Source: Vibrio natriegens NBRC 15636 = ATCC 14048 = DSM 759 (GTDB lineage Bacteria; Pseudomonadota; Gammaproteobacteria; Enterobacterales; Vibrionaceae). From it: a DNA stretch of 64,000 nt. Below are positions 17,721-31,107 of the stretch, piece by piece. The number at the start of each line of letters is the position of its first letter. The stretch's first letter is position 1. The notes beneath the pieces are model-generated. The model was given only the letters and a program-made list of their open reading frames with translations. It made no database searches and was not told the DNA's origin. The stretch lies in the NCBI RefSeq assembly GCF_035621455.1, contig NZ_CP141822.1, positions 2,666,001 through 2,730,000 of the forward strand, written 5' to 3'. The position numbers were made by a program, and so were the translations under genes.

Positions 17721-19346
17721 ATGAAACTAAAAACTCAAGCCTATTTACTGTCTGCGATTATATTGCTGGCGTTGCTCGCATTAACCGCTACAGGTTTATG
17801 GACTCTGAGAGTTGCAAGTAACCTTGATAACAAAGCTCGAGTGACAGAACTGTTCAAGAGCGCATATAGTATTCTGACAGAAGTAGAAGCAATGGCTGCA
17901 AGTGGTGAACTTCCGGAAGATGAAGCAAAAGCACTGGCGACTCGCCTGCTTCGTAACAATATCTATAAAGATAATGAATACGTTTATGTTGCCGATGAGA
18001 ACATGATATTTGTCGCTGCGCCTCTCGACCCACAATTGCATGGCACCAGCTTCCATGACTTCAAAGACAGCAATAACAATAGCGTTGGCCAATTAATATT
18101 AGATATTTTGGATAACAAAACAGGCCAGATTGTCGAATATACATGGAGCCAAACACAAACTGACGGAAGCATTGAAGAGAAGCATTCAATAGCAGAAAAA
18201 ACGCCTCACTGGGGATGGGTTGTTGGTACTGGTATTGGATTTAACGAGGTAAATGCACGATTTTGGGCTACTGCACAATGGCAACTCGTTCTATGCCTCT
18301 TCATCGCAGGTGCTATTCTTACCAGCCTAATCATCGCTATCCGCAAGATGCTGAACGTATTAGGAGGAGAGCCTCATGACGTACGCCAAGCCGTTCAGGC
18401 AGTCTCTCAGGGCAATATACAGACAAGTTTCGATACGGTAGCCCCAAAAGATAGTATTTACGATGCTGTGCAGAACATGAGTCAGTCTCTGGCCATAATG
18501 GTAACGAATCTCGATAGTTCTATGCTCGCTCTGCGCTCAGAGTTATCCGCAGTTGAATCACGCTCTGGAACCATTGCTGATTTGACCCTATCACAACAGG
18601 AATCAACCGCTATGATTGCGACAGCGATGACAGAAATGGCCTCATCAGCTAATCAAGTCGCAACGTCAGCAAATGATACCGCGCGAAATACGGATGAGGC
18701 AGACAAACAAAGCCAACAAACCCAATCACTGATCTGCAGTACAGTGGATAATATCCAGGGACTTGCAAATCAGTTAAGTACAGCCAGTCTGGCGGTAGCT
18801 AATTTAGATCAGGATGTAAACAACATCGTCAAAGTTTTAGATGTCATTGGTGATATCGCAGAGCAAACTAACTTACTGGCGCTAAACGCAGCCATTGAAG
18901 CTGCTCGCGCGGGTGAGCAAGGCAGAGGGTTTGCTGTTGTGGCCGATGAAGTTCGCAAACTTGCTGGCCGCACTCAAGATAGTACAAAAGAGATCCAGAA
19001 CATGATCTCAAACCTCCAGCAAGGTTCTCGCCATGCTATCCAAACAATGGAGATTTGCGCCGAGACCAGTCAAAGCACAGTCACACAGTCCCAAAGTGCT
19101 TCTGAAGCTCTACAACAGATAGTGACAGCATTAGAAGCCATTACGACAATGAGCCAACAAATCGCAACGGCCGCTGCGGAGCAAACCCATGTCAGCGACG
19201 ATATTGCACACCGCATAAACCTGATTGAAGAAAGCGGTTATCAGCTAAATTCAGTGGTCACAGAGAGTCAATCAAGCACTCAAAGCCTGGCTTCTTTAGC
19301 GAATGATCTGGAAGGATGGGTCAATAAGTTCTCTGTAAAGCACTAG
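17721..19346 (+). CDS. Methyl-accepting chemotaxis protein with Cache sensor
   Basis: 541 aa from the ATG at 17721; an ATG 13 codons earlier (17682) is open but would place a polar stretch before the membrane anchor. The layout is a first membrane helix (about residues 7-28), a periplasmic single-Cache (sCache_2) domain (about 35-185, with Y-V-Y-V-A-D and W-G-W-V-V-G-T-G), a second helix near 195-215, a HAMP-like linker and a coiled-coil signalling domain. The hairpin-tip motif [19 protein letters not shown] is near 380-398. It signals ligand state to CheA/CheW. Ligand not predictable. It is the only protein gene between the two tRNA arrays and has a downstream terminator. Confidence 0.93.
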   Translation: MKLKTQAYLLSAIILLALLALTATGLWTLRVASNLDNKARVTELFKSAYSILTEVEAMAASGELPEDEAKALATRLLRNNIYKDNEYVYVADENMIFVAAPLDPQLHGTSFHDFKDSNNNSVGQLILDILDNKTGQIVEYTWSQTQTDGSIEEKHSIAEKTPHWGWVVGTGIGFNEVNARFWATAQWQLVLCLFIAGAILTSLIIAIRKMLNVLGGEPHDVRQAVQAVSQGNIQTSFDTVAPKDSIYDAVQNMSQSLAIMVTNLDSSMLALRSELSAVESRSGTIADLTLSQQESTAMIATAMTEMASSANQVATSANDTARNTDEADKQSQQTQSLICSTVDNIQGLANQLSTASLAVANLDQDVNNIVKVLDVIGDIAEQTNLLALNAAIEAARAGEQGRGFAVVADEVRKLAGRTQDSTKEIQNMISNLQQGSRHAIQTMEICAETSQSTVTQSQSASEALQQIVTALEAITTMSQQIATAAAEQTHVSDDIAHRINLIEESGYQLNSVVTESQSSTQSLASLANDLEGWVNKFSVKH

Positions 19347-19365
19347 CTTAGAGCCAATTTACTAA

Positions 19366-19400
19366 CTTAAAGCACGTTTTCAAACGTGCTTTATTATTTT
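19366..19400 (+). terminator. Terminator after the chemoreceptor gene
   Basis: AAAGCACGTTT/AAACGTGCTTT hairpin followed by a T-rich run. Confidence 0.88.
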
Positions 19401-19540
19401 TGGCTTACTAATCAGGCAAGCAAACTCGTCGTTTAATTCCCAAGAACGCTTAAAGCAAGGTGTATCACCATTTAAAACGCATAAAAACAGCCCACTCCGA
19501 GCACAATTTCATCAAACGATATTTTATTTGAATTTTATTG

Positions 19541-19569
19541 TTGACCTAAGAAGCGAAAAACCGTTTAAT
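19541..19569 (+). promoter_or_regulatory. sigma-70 promoter of tRNA array 2
   Basis: TTGACC, a 17-base spacer and TTTAAT, then a short GC-containing discriminator and tRNA-Phe. It matches the array 1 promoter in spacing and in the CCGTTTAATA block, pointing to common origin. Confidence 0.8.
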
Positions 19570-19579
19570 ACACCTCGTC

Positions 19580-19655
19580 GCCCGGATAGCTCAGTCGGTA
19601 GAGCAGAGGATTGAAAATCCTCGTGTCGGTGGTTCGATTCCGCCTCCGGGCACCA
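19580..19655 (+). tRNA. tRNA-Phe (GAA)
   Basis: 76 nt, GCCCGGA acceptor form, identical to the copy at 16661. First of array 2. Confidence 0.98.
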
Positions 19656-19709
19656 CAATTTATTAATTGTTGGTGCTTTGCACGAACAATAGTTAAAAGA
19701 ATAAGGTGT

Positions 19710-19785
<76 letters not shown>

Positions 19786-19805
19786 TTTATTCTTAAAAAG
19801 ACAAT

Positions 19806-19881
19806 TCCTCCTTAGCTCAGTTGGTAGAGCGACGGACTGTTAATCCGCAGGTCGCTGGTTCGAGCCCAGCAGGAGGAGCCA
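19806..19881 (+). tRNA. tRNA-Asn (GTT)
   Basis: 76 nt, same sequence as the array 1 copies. Confidence 0.98.
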
Positions 19882-19920
19882 CTTTCAATTAGCAAGATTA
19901 TTGCTTGTTAATGAAAACGT

Positions 19921-19996
<76 letters not shown>

Positions 19997-20031
19997 CTTT
20001 ATTTAAAGATAAGAATATTTAAAAAGATAAT

Positions 20032-20107
20032 TCCTCCTTAGCTCAGTTGGTAGAGCGACGGACTGTTAATCCGCAGGTCGCTGGTTCGAGCCCAGCAGGA
20101 GGAGCCA
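20032..20107 (+). tRNA. tRNA-Asn (GTT)
   Basis: 76 nt, same sequence as the other copies. Last gene of array 2. Confidence 0.98.
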
Positions 20108-20115
20108 CTTTTGGA

Positions 20116-20144
20116 AAGCTGCATCATTGATGCGGCTTTTTTTT
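20116..20144 (+). terminator. Terminator of tRNA array 2
   Basis: AAGCTGCATCA/TGATGCGGCTT (one G-T pair) followed by eight T. Homologous to the array 1 terminator. Confidence 0.92.
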
Positions 20145-20943
20145 CGTTTAAAATGCCCAAATAGCTCTTCTTAATCTTCACCAGCAAGTCTGTGTCCCTG
20201 CGTCATTAGATTTAAAAATTTTGCGTAACCAATATGCTGCCAGAGAGTTTATCTTTACTCCCCTCTCTTATTAGTTCGCGATATAAATAGAAGTATGGCT
20301 CCTAAGGCTTAGCAACAGCACAAATCACATTTGCCTCTTTCGTTATCCACTTTACACTCAGTCCCAGCACCAACACTCTATAGATACTCATCAAATACCA
20401 GTATTGGCTCTCTAACAGCCCTTCAATGACTTTATAAGTTGTTAGTGCGTAATGATCCCATAATAATCGTAATCACCAACCTGTAACGCTCTAGAGAGCT
20501 TACAGAGCTAGGAACAGGCTTTAAAAGTAAGCTCTTTCTTTATAACGATAAATCAAGAAAAACACTCACTAAGAGCCTACGCAAGTGCAGTGAAGCCGAG
20601 AAATGCGCCCATTCATTTCAGCAGAGAAAGCCCTGAAATTAATCCTAAGCAGTTATATCAGTACACCTTACGCCGACAACACCGTAAACATGGATCGACT
20701 AGAGACTTCACCATACAGCGCCCAACACACACCACATACAAGCGTATAACCCACTTTGAAATTCCACAGTTAATAGATATTACCTTTCTAGCTAAAACTC
20801 AAGGCAGGTGACAGCGGGCAAAAAGAACATGAGGTTTCTTCTGACGTTCAGAATCAGCAGAGGATCTGTAGAGCTTGAGATCAAGCAAGCTCCCAACACT
20901 AGGAACTTATAGATTTGAGTAAAGTCACTCAACACAAACTAAA
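20145..20943. other. Non-coding stretch without recognisable content
   Basis: About 800 bases with no convincing gene. The longest open frame (20590-20811, 73 codons) has no recognisable product and no clear ribosome-binding site. A CTCTAGAGAG-type palindrome lies near 20490. The 3' end merges into the decayed tRNA-Asp units. It may be further tRNA-region debris too degraded to see. Confidence 0.5.
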
Positions 20944-21286
20944 AGATCCTGGCATTTCTGCTGGGATCGGGAATGCATATCAGAAGACCAGAGCCACAGG
21001 CAAGCTCTCCTGCTGGACTTATTGATCGAAGACCAACTTAACTCAGCACAAACTAAAAGACCCCAGCATTTCTGCTAGGGTCTGGATAAATTGCGGAGTG
21101 GCTGATTCGGCATTCTGAGGGGACTCTTTCTGCCGAAGGGCCAACATAAACTTAAATGGAAAAAAGCCCTGCTATTTCTAGCAAGGCTTTAGAATAAGTG
21201 GCAGAGAGGCTGGGGTTGCAGACAACGGGCAAGCCTTTTGCGGGACTCATTGGTCGAAATCCAACTTAACTCTGTACAAATAAAAA
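20926..21286 (-). repeat. Three decayed tRNA-Asp/terminator units
   Basis: Three degenerate copies of the unit seen intact at 21281-21400. Each begins, in plus orientation, with an ACAAACTAAAAGA-like spacer and the terminator hairpin GACCCCAGC-atttct-GCTGGGGTC or a variant (20945-20968, 21059-21082, 21163-21190). It is followed by eroded tRNA-Asp 3'-end sequence (GCGGAGTGGCTG at about 21093, GGCAGAGAGGCTGGG at about 21200). The inter-unit spacers 21017-21060 and 21244-21288 align over 45 bases with few differences. No copy can fold as a tRNA. Interpreted as pseudo-tRNA remnants of a former tandem array. Confidence 0.75.
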
Positions 21287-21310
21287 GACCCCAGCATTTC
21301 TGCTGGGGTC
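21287..21310 (-). terminator. Terminator of the rRNA operon
   Basis: On the minus strand a perfect 9-bp stem GACCCCAGC/GCTGGGGTC with a 6-base loop, followed by TTTTTA. It lies 9 bases past the tRNA-Asp 3' end. Confidence 0.92.
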
Positions 21311-21319
21311 TGGAATAAG

Positions 21320-21396
21320 TGGCGGAGCGGACGGGACTCGAACCCGCGACCCCCGGCGTGACAGGCCGGTATTCTAACCAACTGAACTACCGCTCC
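21320..21396 (-). tRNA. tRNA-Asp (GTC)
   Basis: 77 nt with encoded CCA. Acceptor GGAGCGG; anticodon loop CTGTCAC reads GTC. Distal gene of the rRNA operon. Confidence 0.97.
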
Positions 21397-21427
21397 GCAT
21401 TGGTCAGACTATTTGAGTCTAATAAGA

Positions 21428-21544
21428 ACCTGGCGATGTTCTACTCTCACATGGGGAAACCCCACACTACCATCGACGCTACTTCGTTTCACTTCTGAGT
21501 TCGGAAAGGAAATCAGGTGGGTCCAAAGCGCTATGGTCGCCAAG
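21428..21544 (-). rRNA. rrf: 5S rRNA, distal copy
   Basis: About 117 nt, minus strand. Starts near ACTTGGCGACCATAG and ends near CATCGCCAGG. It differs from the proximal copy at about seven places, including a CGAAAGG versus GGAATGG-type change in the middle, so the two are not recent exact duplicates. Confidence 0.93.
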
Positions 21545-21562
21545 TAAAATTCTAATTGTAAA

Positions 21563-21638
<76 letters not shown>

Positions 21639-21658
21639 ATCAAGATGTCCCTGAAGAC

Positions 21659-21690
21659 TAAAAAAGCCCGTTCTTTCAAACGGGCTCTTT
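21659..21690 (-). terminator. Terminator-like hairpin inside the rRNA operon
   Basis: On the minus strand GAGCCCGTTT pairs with the following AACGGGCTTT arm and runs into a T-tract, 10 bases after the proximal 5S and before tRNA-Thr. It looks like a functional rho-independent terminator, though downstream genes are still intact. Confidence 0.75.
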
Positions 21691-21699
21691 AAATTTAAA

Positions 21700-21815
21700 G
21701 CCTGGCGATGTCCTACTCTCACATGGGGAAACCCCACACTACCATCGGCGCTATTTCGTTTCACTTCTGAGTTCGGAATGGAATCAGGTGGGTCCAAAAC
21801 GCTATGGTCGCCAAG
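21700..21815 (-). rRNA. rrf: 5S rRNA, proximal copy
   Basis: About 116 nt, minus strand, from GCTTGGCGACCATAGCG to CATCGCCAGG. Follows 23S after about 95 bases, the normal position. Confidence 0.95.
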
Positions 21816-21908
21816 CAAATTCTCTAATTCGGAAAGCTGTTTTTTAATTCTCGTTATTACACATTCAACGTTCTTACATTGAGTCCATCAAAACCCCTTG
21901 GGTGTTGT

Positions 21909-24798
<2,890 letters not shown>

Positions 24799-24994
24799 AT
24801 ACAACCCGAAGGAGTTTCGAATTGATGTTAAACAACCAAAGTTGCTGTCTCATTATTTGAATGAGCGAGACAGCTTTCGATTTTGCCGGACTCAAATTCC
24901 AAGAACACTTGAATGTGTTTTTAGTTGTATTCAAATTCATGAATACTTTGAGAACTTTACAAATAATCTTAAAGATTATTTTGTCAGCTTTCCA

Positions 24995-25009
24995 AATTGT
25001 TAAAGAGCT
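24995..25009 (-). promoter_or_regulatory. boxA in the 16S-23S spacer
   Basis: Minus-strand AGCTCTTTAACAAT matches the rRNA antitermination boxA (TGCTCTTTAACA). It lies between tRNA-Ala and 23S, as in other rrn operons. Confidence 0.75.
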
Positions 25010-25061
25010 AGATTCATTTAAGAACCATTTTTAAAAGCACTATCGCTAATGCGCTTAAAGA

Positions 25062-25137
25062 TGGTGGAGCTAAGCAGGATCGAACTGCTGACCTCCTGCG
25101 TGCAAGGCAGGCGCTCTCCCAGCTGAGCTATAGCCCC
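25062..25137 (-). tRNA. tRNA-Ala (TGC)
   Basis: 76 nt with CCA. Acceptor GGGGCTA; anticodon loop TTGCACG reads TGC. Second tRNA of the 16S-23S spacer. Confidence 0.98.
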
Positions 25138-25182
25138 ATCAAGGTGTGTCGATACTGTATGCCAATTCCTTGGGAAGGGAAT

Positions 25183-25259
25183 TGGTGGGTCTGAGTGGAC
25201 TCGAACCACCGACCTCTCGCTTATCAGGCGAACGCTCTAACCACCTGAGCTACAGACCC
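25183..25259 (-). tRNA. tRNA-Ile (GAT)
   Basis: 77 nt with CCA. Acceptor GGGTCTG/CAGACCC; anticodon loop CTGATAA reads GAT. First tRNA of the 16S-23S spacer. Confidence 0.98.
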
Positions 25260-25324
25260 AGTATCGTCTCTTTTACATAAACCGTATCAATCTGTGTGGA
25301 CACTCATCGTGAGTAATCATCGTA

Positions 25325-26877
<1,553 letters not shown>

Positions 26878-27050
26878 AAGATTTTGTCGGCTCAATGAAT
26901 ACTGAACATTACATAAAGTAATGTTTGAATTGACTGTGCTGAATCCGAAGATTCAATGGTCACTTCGTATCATTGAAACCTAATTTGATACCGAGGTATC
27001 TAATTGGATTATCATCAACGAGTGCCCACACAGATTGATAGGTCTATATT

Positions 27051-27062
27051 GTTAAAGAGCTT
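27051..27062 (-). promoter_or_regulatory. Leader boxA of the rRNA operon
   Basis: Minus-strand AAGCTCTTTAAC lies about 175 bases upstream of 16S and matches the boxA used by the Nus/SuhB antitermination complex. Confidence 0.75.
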
Positions 27063-27098
27063 GCTTTGCGAGAAGCTTTTCTCTCAAAGCGGAGGTGC

Positions 27099-27126
27099 AT
27101 TCTAGCGATTTGGTTGTTAGTGTCAA
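27099..27126 (-). promoter_or_regulatory. rrn promoter P2
   Basis: TTGACA (27126-27121), a 16-base spacer and TAGAAT (27104-27099), then discriminator GCACCTCC. Near-consensus, and the GC-containing discriminator is typical of stringently controlled rRNA promoters. Confidence 0.85.
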
Positions 27127-27215
27127 ACACTTTTTTCAACTAATTTTTCGTAGAAGCTTTTTACCTCTCCGACCCTGCTGAAGCCTTATCGCGTCTGCCG
27201 TGTCGGTGGATGCGC

Positions 27216-27243
27216 ATTATAGGGAGAAGAATTTCTTTGGCAA
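27216..27243 (-). promoter_or_regulatory. rrn promoter P1
   Basis: TTGCCA, a 16-base spacer and TATAAT, then discriminator GCGCATCC, about 117 bases upstream of P2. An A/T-rich block at about 27248-27275 fits an UP element. Confidence 0.85.
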
Positions 27244-27363
27244 TACTAAAAATGCAATTATTTCAAAAAAACATGCCAAGTGGACATTTTCCATCCAACC
27301 TTAAAATTACCCCAAAATAACACTCAGCATTTCTACATATTACCCACAAAACCCTGTGGATAA

Positions 27364-28617
27364 CTAAGCATCAGTATCGAAGAAGTATGAAATTCGAGAA
27401 CGCGGATTAAGATACTCTTTTATATTCTCTGGCAGTTTAGAAGGATGTATTGCGTTTACTATCCTTAAATCCTTCGACGCTAAATCAAGTATTGGGGCTT
27501 GGGTTCTCGGTACTGAGGGGTCATAAACCAAAACATTAGGGAATAATAGATTCGAAGCATTCACTGAGATAACTAACCCAATCATGTTATTGGTCAGCTG
27601 TACGACTGTTCCCGGTGGGAAGACGCCCATAAACTTAATCAGGAATTTGAGGTTTTCTTCTTTATATAGATGTTTGCAATTCTTATATAGATGGGAAAGT
27701 GCGGTATACGGGATCTTTTGTTCTGAAGTAATTCTCGTATGACACAAGTTATCAAATGCATTTGCGACAATAATGATTTGTGCAAACTCGTTTATCTCAT
27801 CACCTTGCAACCCCTTAGGATAGCCAGAACCGTCTCTTAACTCATGATGCTGCTCAATAACTGTCTTTGCCGTTTCAGGAAAGTCCTCTATTTGGTTAGC
27901 CAGATCCAAACCATACTTAGTATGCAGCTTTAAATAGTTCTCTTCGGGAACCGTCAGTGGTTCTTGCTTTCTTAATATAGCTGTTGGAATTTTCACTTTA
28001 CCCATATCGTGAAACAATGCGGCAAAGGACAGCTCTTTCAATTGTTCAGCAGAGTAACCTTTTGCTCGTCCGATCATCATCGCGATAACCGCAACATTCA
28101 GCGAGTGAAAATAGATATCTTCATATTCGTTTTTGCCATTCATGAGATGCAGCGTGACATTATCGTCACACATTAACTTATCTACGATATCTTCGGTTAG
28201 CTGCTTTGCTTCGTTAACCGCAGCGACCGGACGATTACGAATTTTCATCATTACTGAGCGCATACGAGCGAGAGAACGCTCAAACTCTTTTTCACATTGA
28301 ATCACTCTGCGTCGATAAGCACTTAGCTTTTCTATTCGTTTCTGCTTCTCTTGCCATAATGCTTTCGTTTCTAGATCTAACGAATCATCGCTCTTTACTT
28401 TATCTTCCCTATCTTGGTTGACAGGTAAGGGCAATGAATCGCTTTGCTCAGGATTAAAGTACACGAACTTAACGCCAAGATGACGAATCATCTCAACTTG
28501 TCCCTGATCTTTAATTTTAAAGCTATTAAGTAAGAATGGGTGATCGTTCCATTTCAACGGTAGACGGATATGTAACCCTGGCTGAATGCGATCTACGGTA
28601 AGTTTAATTGCTGCCAC
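27364..28617 (-). CDS. HD-GYP c-di-GMP phosphodiesterase with DUF3391
   Basis: 417 aa cytoplasmic protein. The N-terminal DUF3391 domain (about 1-140) is followed by an HD-GYP domain with the complete signature: F-H-D-M-G-K-V near residue 204, then H-H-E then D-G-S-G-Y-P-K-G-L near 258-271. HD-GYP enzymes hydrolyse cyclic di-GMP to GMP, lowering the biofilm signal and favouring motility. All the metal-binding and GYP residues I looked for are present, so activity is expected. No receiver or membrane domain. A single gene between the rRNA promoters and a 300-base divergent gap that contains a Fur-like site. Confidence 0.93.
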   Translation of the reverse strand: MAAIKLTVDRIQPGLHIRLPLKWNDHPFLLNSFKIKDQGQVEMIRHLGVKFVYFNPEQSDSLPLPVNQDREDKVKSDDSLDLETKALWQEKQKRIEKLSAYRRRVIQCEKEFERSLARMRSVMMKIRNRPVAAVNEAKQLTEDIVDKLMCDDNVTLHLMNGKNEYEDIYFHSLNVAVIAMMIGRAKGYSAEQLKELSFAALFHDMGKVKIPTAILRKQEPLTVPEENYLKLHTKYGLDLANQIEDFPETAKTVIEQHHELRDGSGYPKGLQGDEINEFAQIIIVANAFDNLCHTRITSEQKIPYTALSHLYKNCKHLYKEENLKFLIKFMGVFPPGTVVQLTNNMIGLVISVNASNLLFPNVLVYDPSVPRTQAPILDLASKDLRIVNAIHPSKLPENIKEYLNPRSRISYFFDTDA

Positions 28618-28684
28618 TATTCACTACTGACTGGGGTTTCAATATAAACCCTCAATTTTAAGGGAATTTATAATAAAATTCATT

Positions 28685-28703
28685 AGTAATGATTATCAAT
28701 GAG
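28685..28703 (-). promoter_or_regulatory. Possible Fur box upstream of the HD-GYP gene
   Basis: Minus strand CTCATTGATAATCATTACT matches the core TGATAATCATTA of the Fur consensus (13 of 19 positions by eye), about 70 bases before the start codon. The remainder of the 300-base gap shows nothing else clear. Confidence 0.4.
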
Positions 28704-28918
28704 ATCAATAGCATTCATCAGTTAATTGCCACTACTTCTACCAAGTGAAATAACGCTTTTTCTATATTAAAAGATGATGCTTCAAAGCAGAAACTTTGGT
28801 CGGTGCTCAGTCACAAATCAATCGCTATCTCAGTTGAAAAGGCTTACTTCCATTTATCGTTGTATTTAAGCAAGGCATAATAAAATTTGAACATTCTTTA
28901 AAAACCCGGAGTCAGTAA

Positions 28919-29593
28919 ATGAAAATTCTCGTTACAGGTGCCAGCAGCGGTATAGGATTTGAGCTAGCAAAACAGCTCTGCGCGGATCATCACGATGTTT
29001 TTGCTACAGGCAGAAATAAGAATAAGTTAACAGAGCTACATCAACTGACTGGTTGTAAGTTTGCTTCCTATGACCTCACTGAGTCTCAGCAAGTGATGGA
29101 TATGTTCAAGCAAGCGACTGAAGAACTAGGCGGGCTGGATGTCCTCATTAACAACGCAGGCATGAATACTCGTAAATGTGCGATTGATGAGTTTTCGCTA
29201 GAAGAGTTTGAACAGCAGTACGCGATCAACTTAAGAGCGCCTGCAATTCTATGTAGAGAAGCGCTATCGTTAATGAAAGAGCAGAAGTCGGGCTACATCA
29301 TTAACGTCACCAGTACCGTTGCCAAACGGGCGAGCGAAACGATGGCGGTTTACACTACCATGAAACAAGGGTTAGCAGGTTTTACCGGCGTGCTAATGAA
29401 AGAAGCTCAACCTCATGGCATTAAAGTTACCAACTTATTCCCGGGCGGCACTGATACCAACTTTAGGGCAGCCAGCCGACCTGAGTACATGCAACCCGAA
29501 AGCGTGGCTCGTACTATTTTAGGGTTATTAAAGCTTCCGGAAGATGTAGTGGTACATGAAATGGTCTTTAGACCGCTTGTTGAACTTGAATAG
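28919..29593 (+). CDS. Short-chain dehydrogenase/reductase
   Basis: 224 aa classical SDR. Cofactor motif T-G-A-S-S-G-I-G near residues 6-13, N-N-A-G near 79-82, catalytic Ser in N-V-T-S-T-V and Y-T-T-M-K (Tyr near 144, Lys four later), then P-G-G-T. All four catalytic positions are present, so it is a probable NAD(P)H-dependent oxidoreductase of unknown substrate. Short for the family, lacking an extended C-terminal substrate loop. Stands alone before the convergent BASS transporter; a similar-sized SDR is at 31679. Ribosome-binding site CCGGAG lies 6-7 bases before the ATG. Confidence 0.88.
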   Translation: MKILVTGASSGIGFELAKQLCADHHDVFATGRNKNKLTELHQLTGCKFASYDLTESQQVMDMFKQATEELGGLDVLINNAGMNTRKCAIDEFSLEEFEQQYAINLRAPAILCREALSLMKEQKSGYIINVTSTVAKRASETMAVYTTMKQGLAGFTGVLMKEAQPHGIKVTNLFPGGTDTNFRAASRPEYMQPESVARTILGLLKLPEDVVVHEMVFRPLVELE

Positions 29594-29611
29594 CTCAACC
29601 GAAAGCACCTA

Positions 29612-29648
29612 TTACCCCCTGAGTAAGATTTAGTATTCAGGGGGATAA
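29612..29648. terminator. Hairpin between convergent SDR and transporter genes
   Basis: CCCCCTGA/TCAGGGGG stem with a 14-base loop, without a T-run. Possibly a weak terminator for the SDR gene. Confidence 0.4.
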
Positions 29649-29732
29649 CAGGCGTTTGAAGCCTAAGTAAATATCTAACAAGATAAATACCTCTGCCGAT
29701 AACTTAACTTGATACTTGTTAATCAGTTGAAC

Positions 29733-30671
29733 CTATAGGCTATTAGTTACAGCTTTAGCTTTACGAGCCTTTTTGCTTGCCCAGTATCCAGCTAACAGAG
29801 AACCTGAAATATTGTGCCAAACTGAGAATATTGTTCCGGCAATTGCCGATGCTGGCGAGAAGAACTTCATTGCGAGCGCCGTAGCTAAACCTGAGTTCTG
29901 TAATCCCACTTCAAATGCAATTGTCCGACAAGTCGATTCATTAAAGCCAAGTAGACGACAACAATAGTAGCCCGCCGTCAAACCTAGGCCATTGTGTAAA
30001 ATGACTGCCAGTGCCACCAATGGCCCAATGGTATTTAGGTTTTCAGCGTTTAAAGCCACAACGATGGCAATAATAACGACGATAGCAAGCATTGATATCA
30101 ACGGTAATATCGCATTGACCTTAGCAACCGCTTTAGGAATAAAAGTGTTAATAATGACGCCTATTGAGACAGGAAGTAGTACGATCTTAACTAAGCTCAT
30201 CAACATCCCAGAAACAGGCACATCAACACTTTGACCAATCAACCCTTCTACAAGTAATGGCGTTAATATCACGCCTAATAATGTAGATATAGCCGTCATT
30301 GAAATGGAAAGCGCAACATCACCTTTGGCCAGAAATACCATTACGTTAGAGGATGTTCCACCAGCAACGCTACCAACCAGTACCATGCCGACAGTAAGCT
30401 CCGTACTAAACCCTAATAAGAAGCTGATGAGCAAAGCGGCAAGAGGCATAATTAAAAACTGAAGAAATACACCGACGCCCACTGCCTTTTTATGCTTGAG
30501 AACATTGAGGAAATCACTAGGAGATAAACTGATTCCCATTGCAAGCATGATAATAGTAAGTAAAGGGACGATTTGAGATTTTAAATCGACAAATAGACTT
30601 GGTGAAAAGTAAGCGGTTAAGGCGAATATAACTGCCCAAACGGGGAACAGCTGGGTTAATCTCCCTATCAT
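29733..30671 (-). CDS. BASS family sodium-dependent transporter
   Basis: 312 aa integral membrane protein with about ten hydrophobic segments. Belongs to the bile acid:sodium symporter (BASS/SBF) superfamily: G-G-T-S-S-N near residue 104 and E-V-G-L-Q-N-S-G-L-A near 249-258 are the sodium- and substrate-site crossover motifs. Bacterial relatives move pantoate/ketopantoate (PanS), pyruvate or other organic anions; the substrate is not predictable. A long inverted repeat lies in its leader. Ends in a basic, lysine- and arginine-rich tail. Confidence 0.88.
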   Translation of the reverse strand: MIGRLTQLFPVWAVIFALTAYFSPSLFVDLKSQIVPLLTIIMLAMGISLSPSDFLNVLKHKKAVGVGVFLQFLIMPLAALLISFLLGFSTELTVGMVLVGSVAGGTSSNVMVFLAKGDVALSISMTAISTLLGVILTPLLVEGLIGQSVDVPVSGMLMSLVKIVLLPVSIGVIINTFIPKAVAKVNAILPLISMLAIVVIIAIVVALNAENLNTIGPLVALAVILHNGLGLTAGYYCCRLLGFNESTCRTIAFEVGLQNSGLATALAMKFFSPASAIAGTIFSVWHNISGSLLAGYWASKKARKAKAVTNSL

Positions 30672-30701
30672 TTAGATGGTCCTTTTCTTTTAATAATGAT
30701 G

Positions 30702-30751
30702 TTGGCACTCCACGAAGCTTTGCCTTTTCATAACAAAGTTTGTAGTGCCAA
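30702..30751 (-). promoter_or_regulatory. Long imperfect hairpin upstream of the transporter
   Basis: TTGGCACT/AGTGCCAA outer arms and a second arm pair CGAAGCTTTG/CAAAGTTTG inside give a hairpin of about 50 bases, roughly 30 bases before the start codon. No T-run on the minus strand follows directly. A leader structure or operator is possible. Confidence 0.45.
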
Positions 30752-31107
30752 AATTTAGATAGTTAAGACGAGCATCTTTTCACATATCTCATTATCAAAA
30801 AAGACAACCATACCAATACGGTTTGATATTTCATCATTAAACATAGAGAGCTCAGCATTGCACCAAAGTAGTGAAAGTCACTAGTGCAAAGTTTGCAAAC
30901 TTCCAGACCATACTAGTGAATACAACTTTCTCTCGGATAGCCTTCCTCTACCTTCGGCAAGCTTAACCAAAAACCTCCAGCGCCAGAAAAATATCGCGAA
31001 CTTACCTCCGAACCAAACTAGTACACGGAAATGGCAACCGATGAACCAAATCATGGATCATCAGCAAAGTAAGGGAAAAGTTTATAGATAAACCGAGCAA
31101 GCCTTAG
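30752..31107. other. Non-coding stretch, no recognised content
   Basis: About 355 bases upstream of the transporter. Includes the probable transporter promoter region but no gene or tRNA that I can support. Its right end joins the decayed tRNA-Leu units. Confidence 0.4.

Noticed and set aside
20590..20811. 73-codon plus-strand frame in the non-coding stretch
   Set aside because: No recognisable product, no ribosome-binding site and composition unlike the neighbouring genes.
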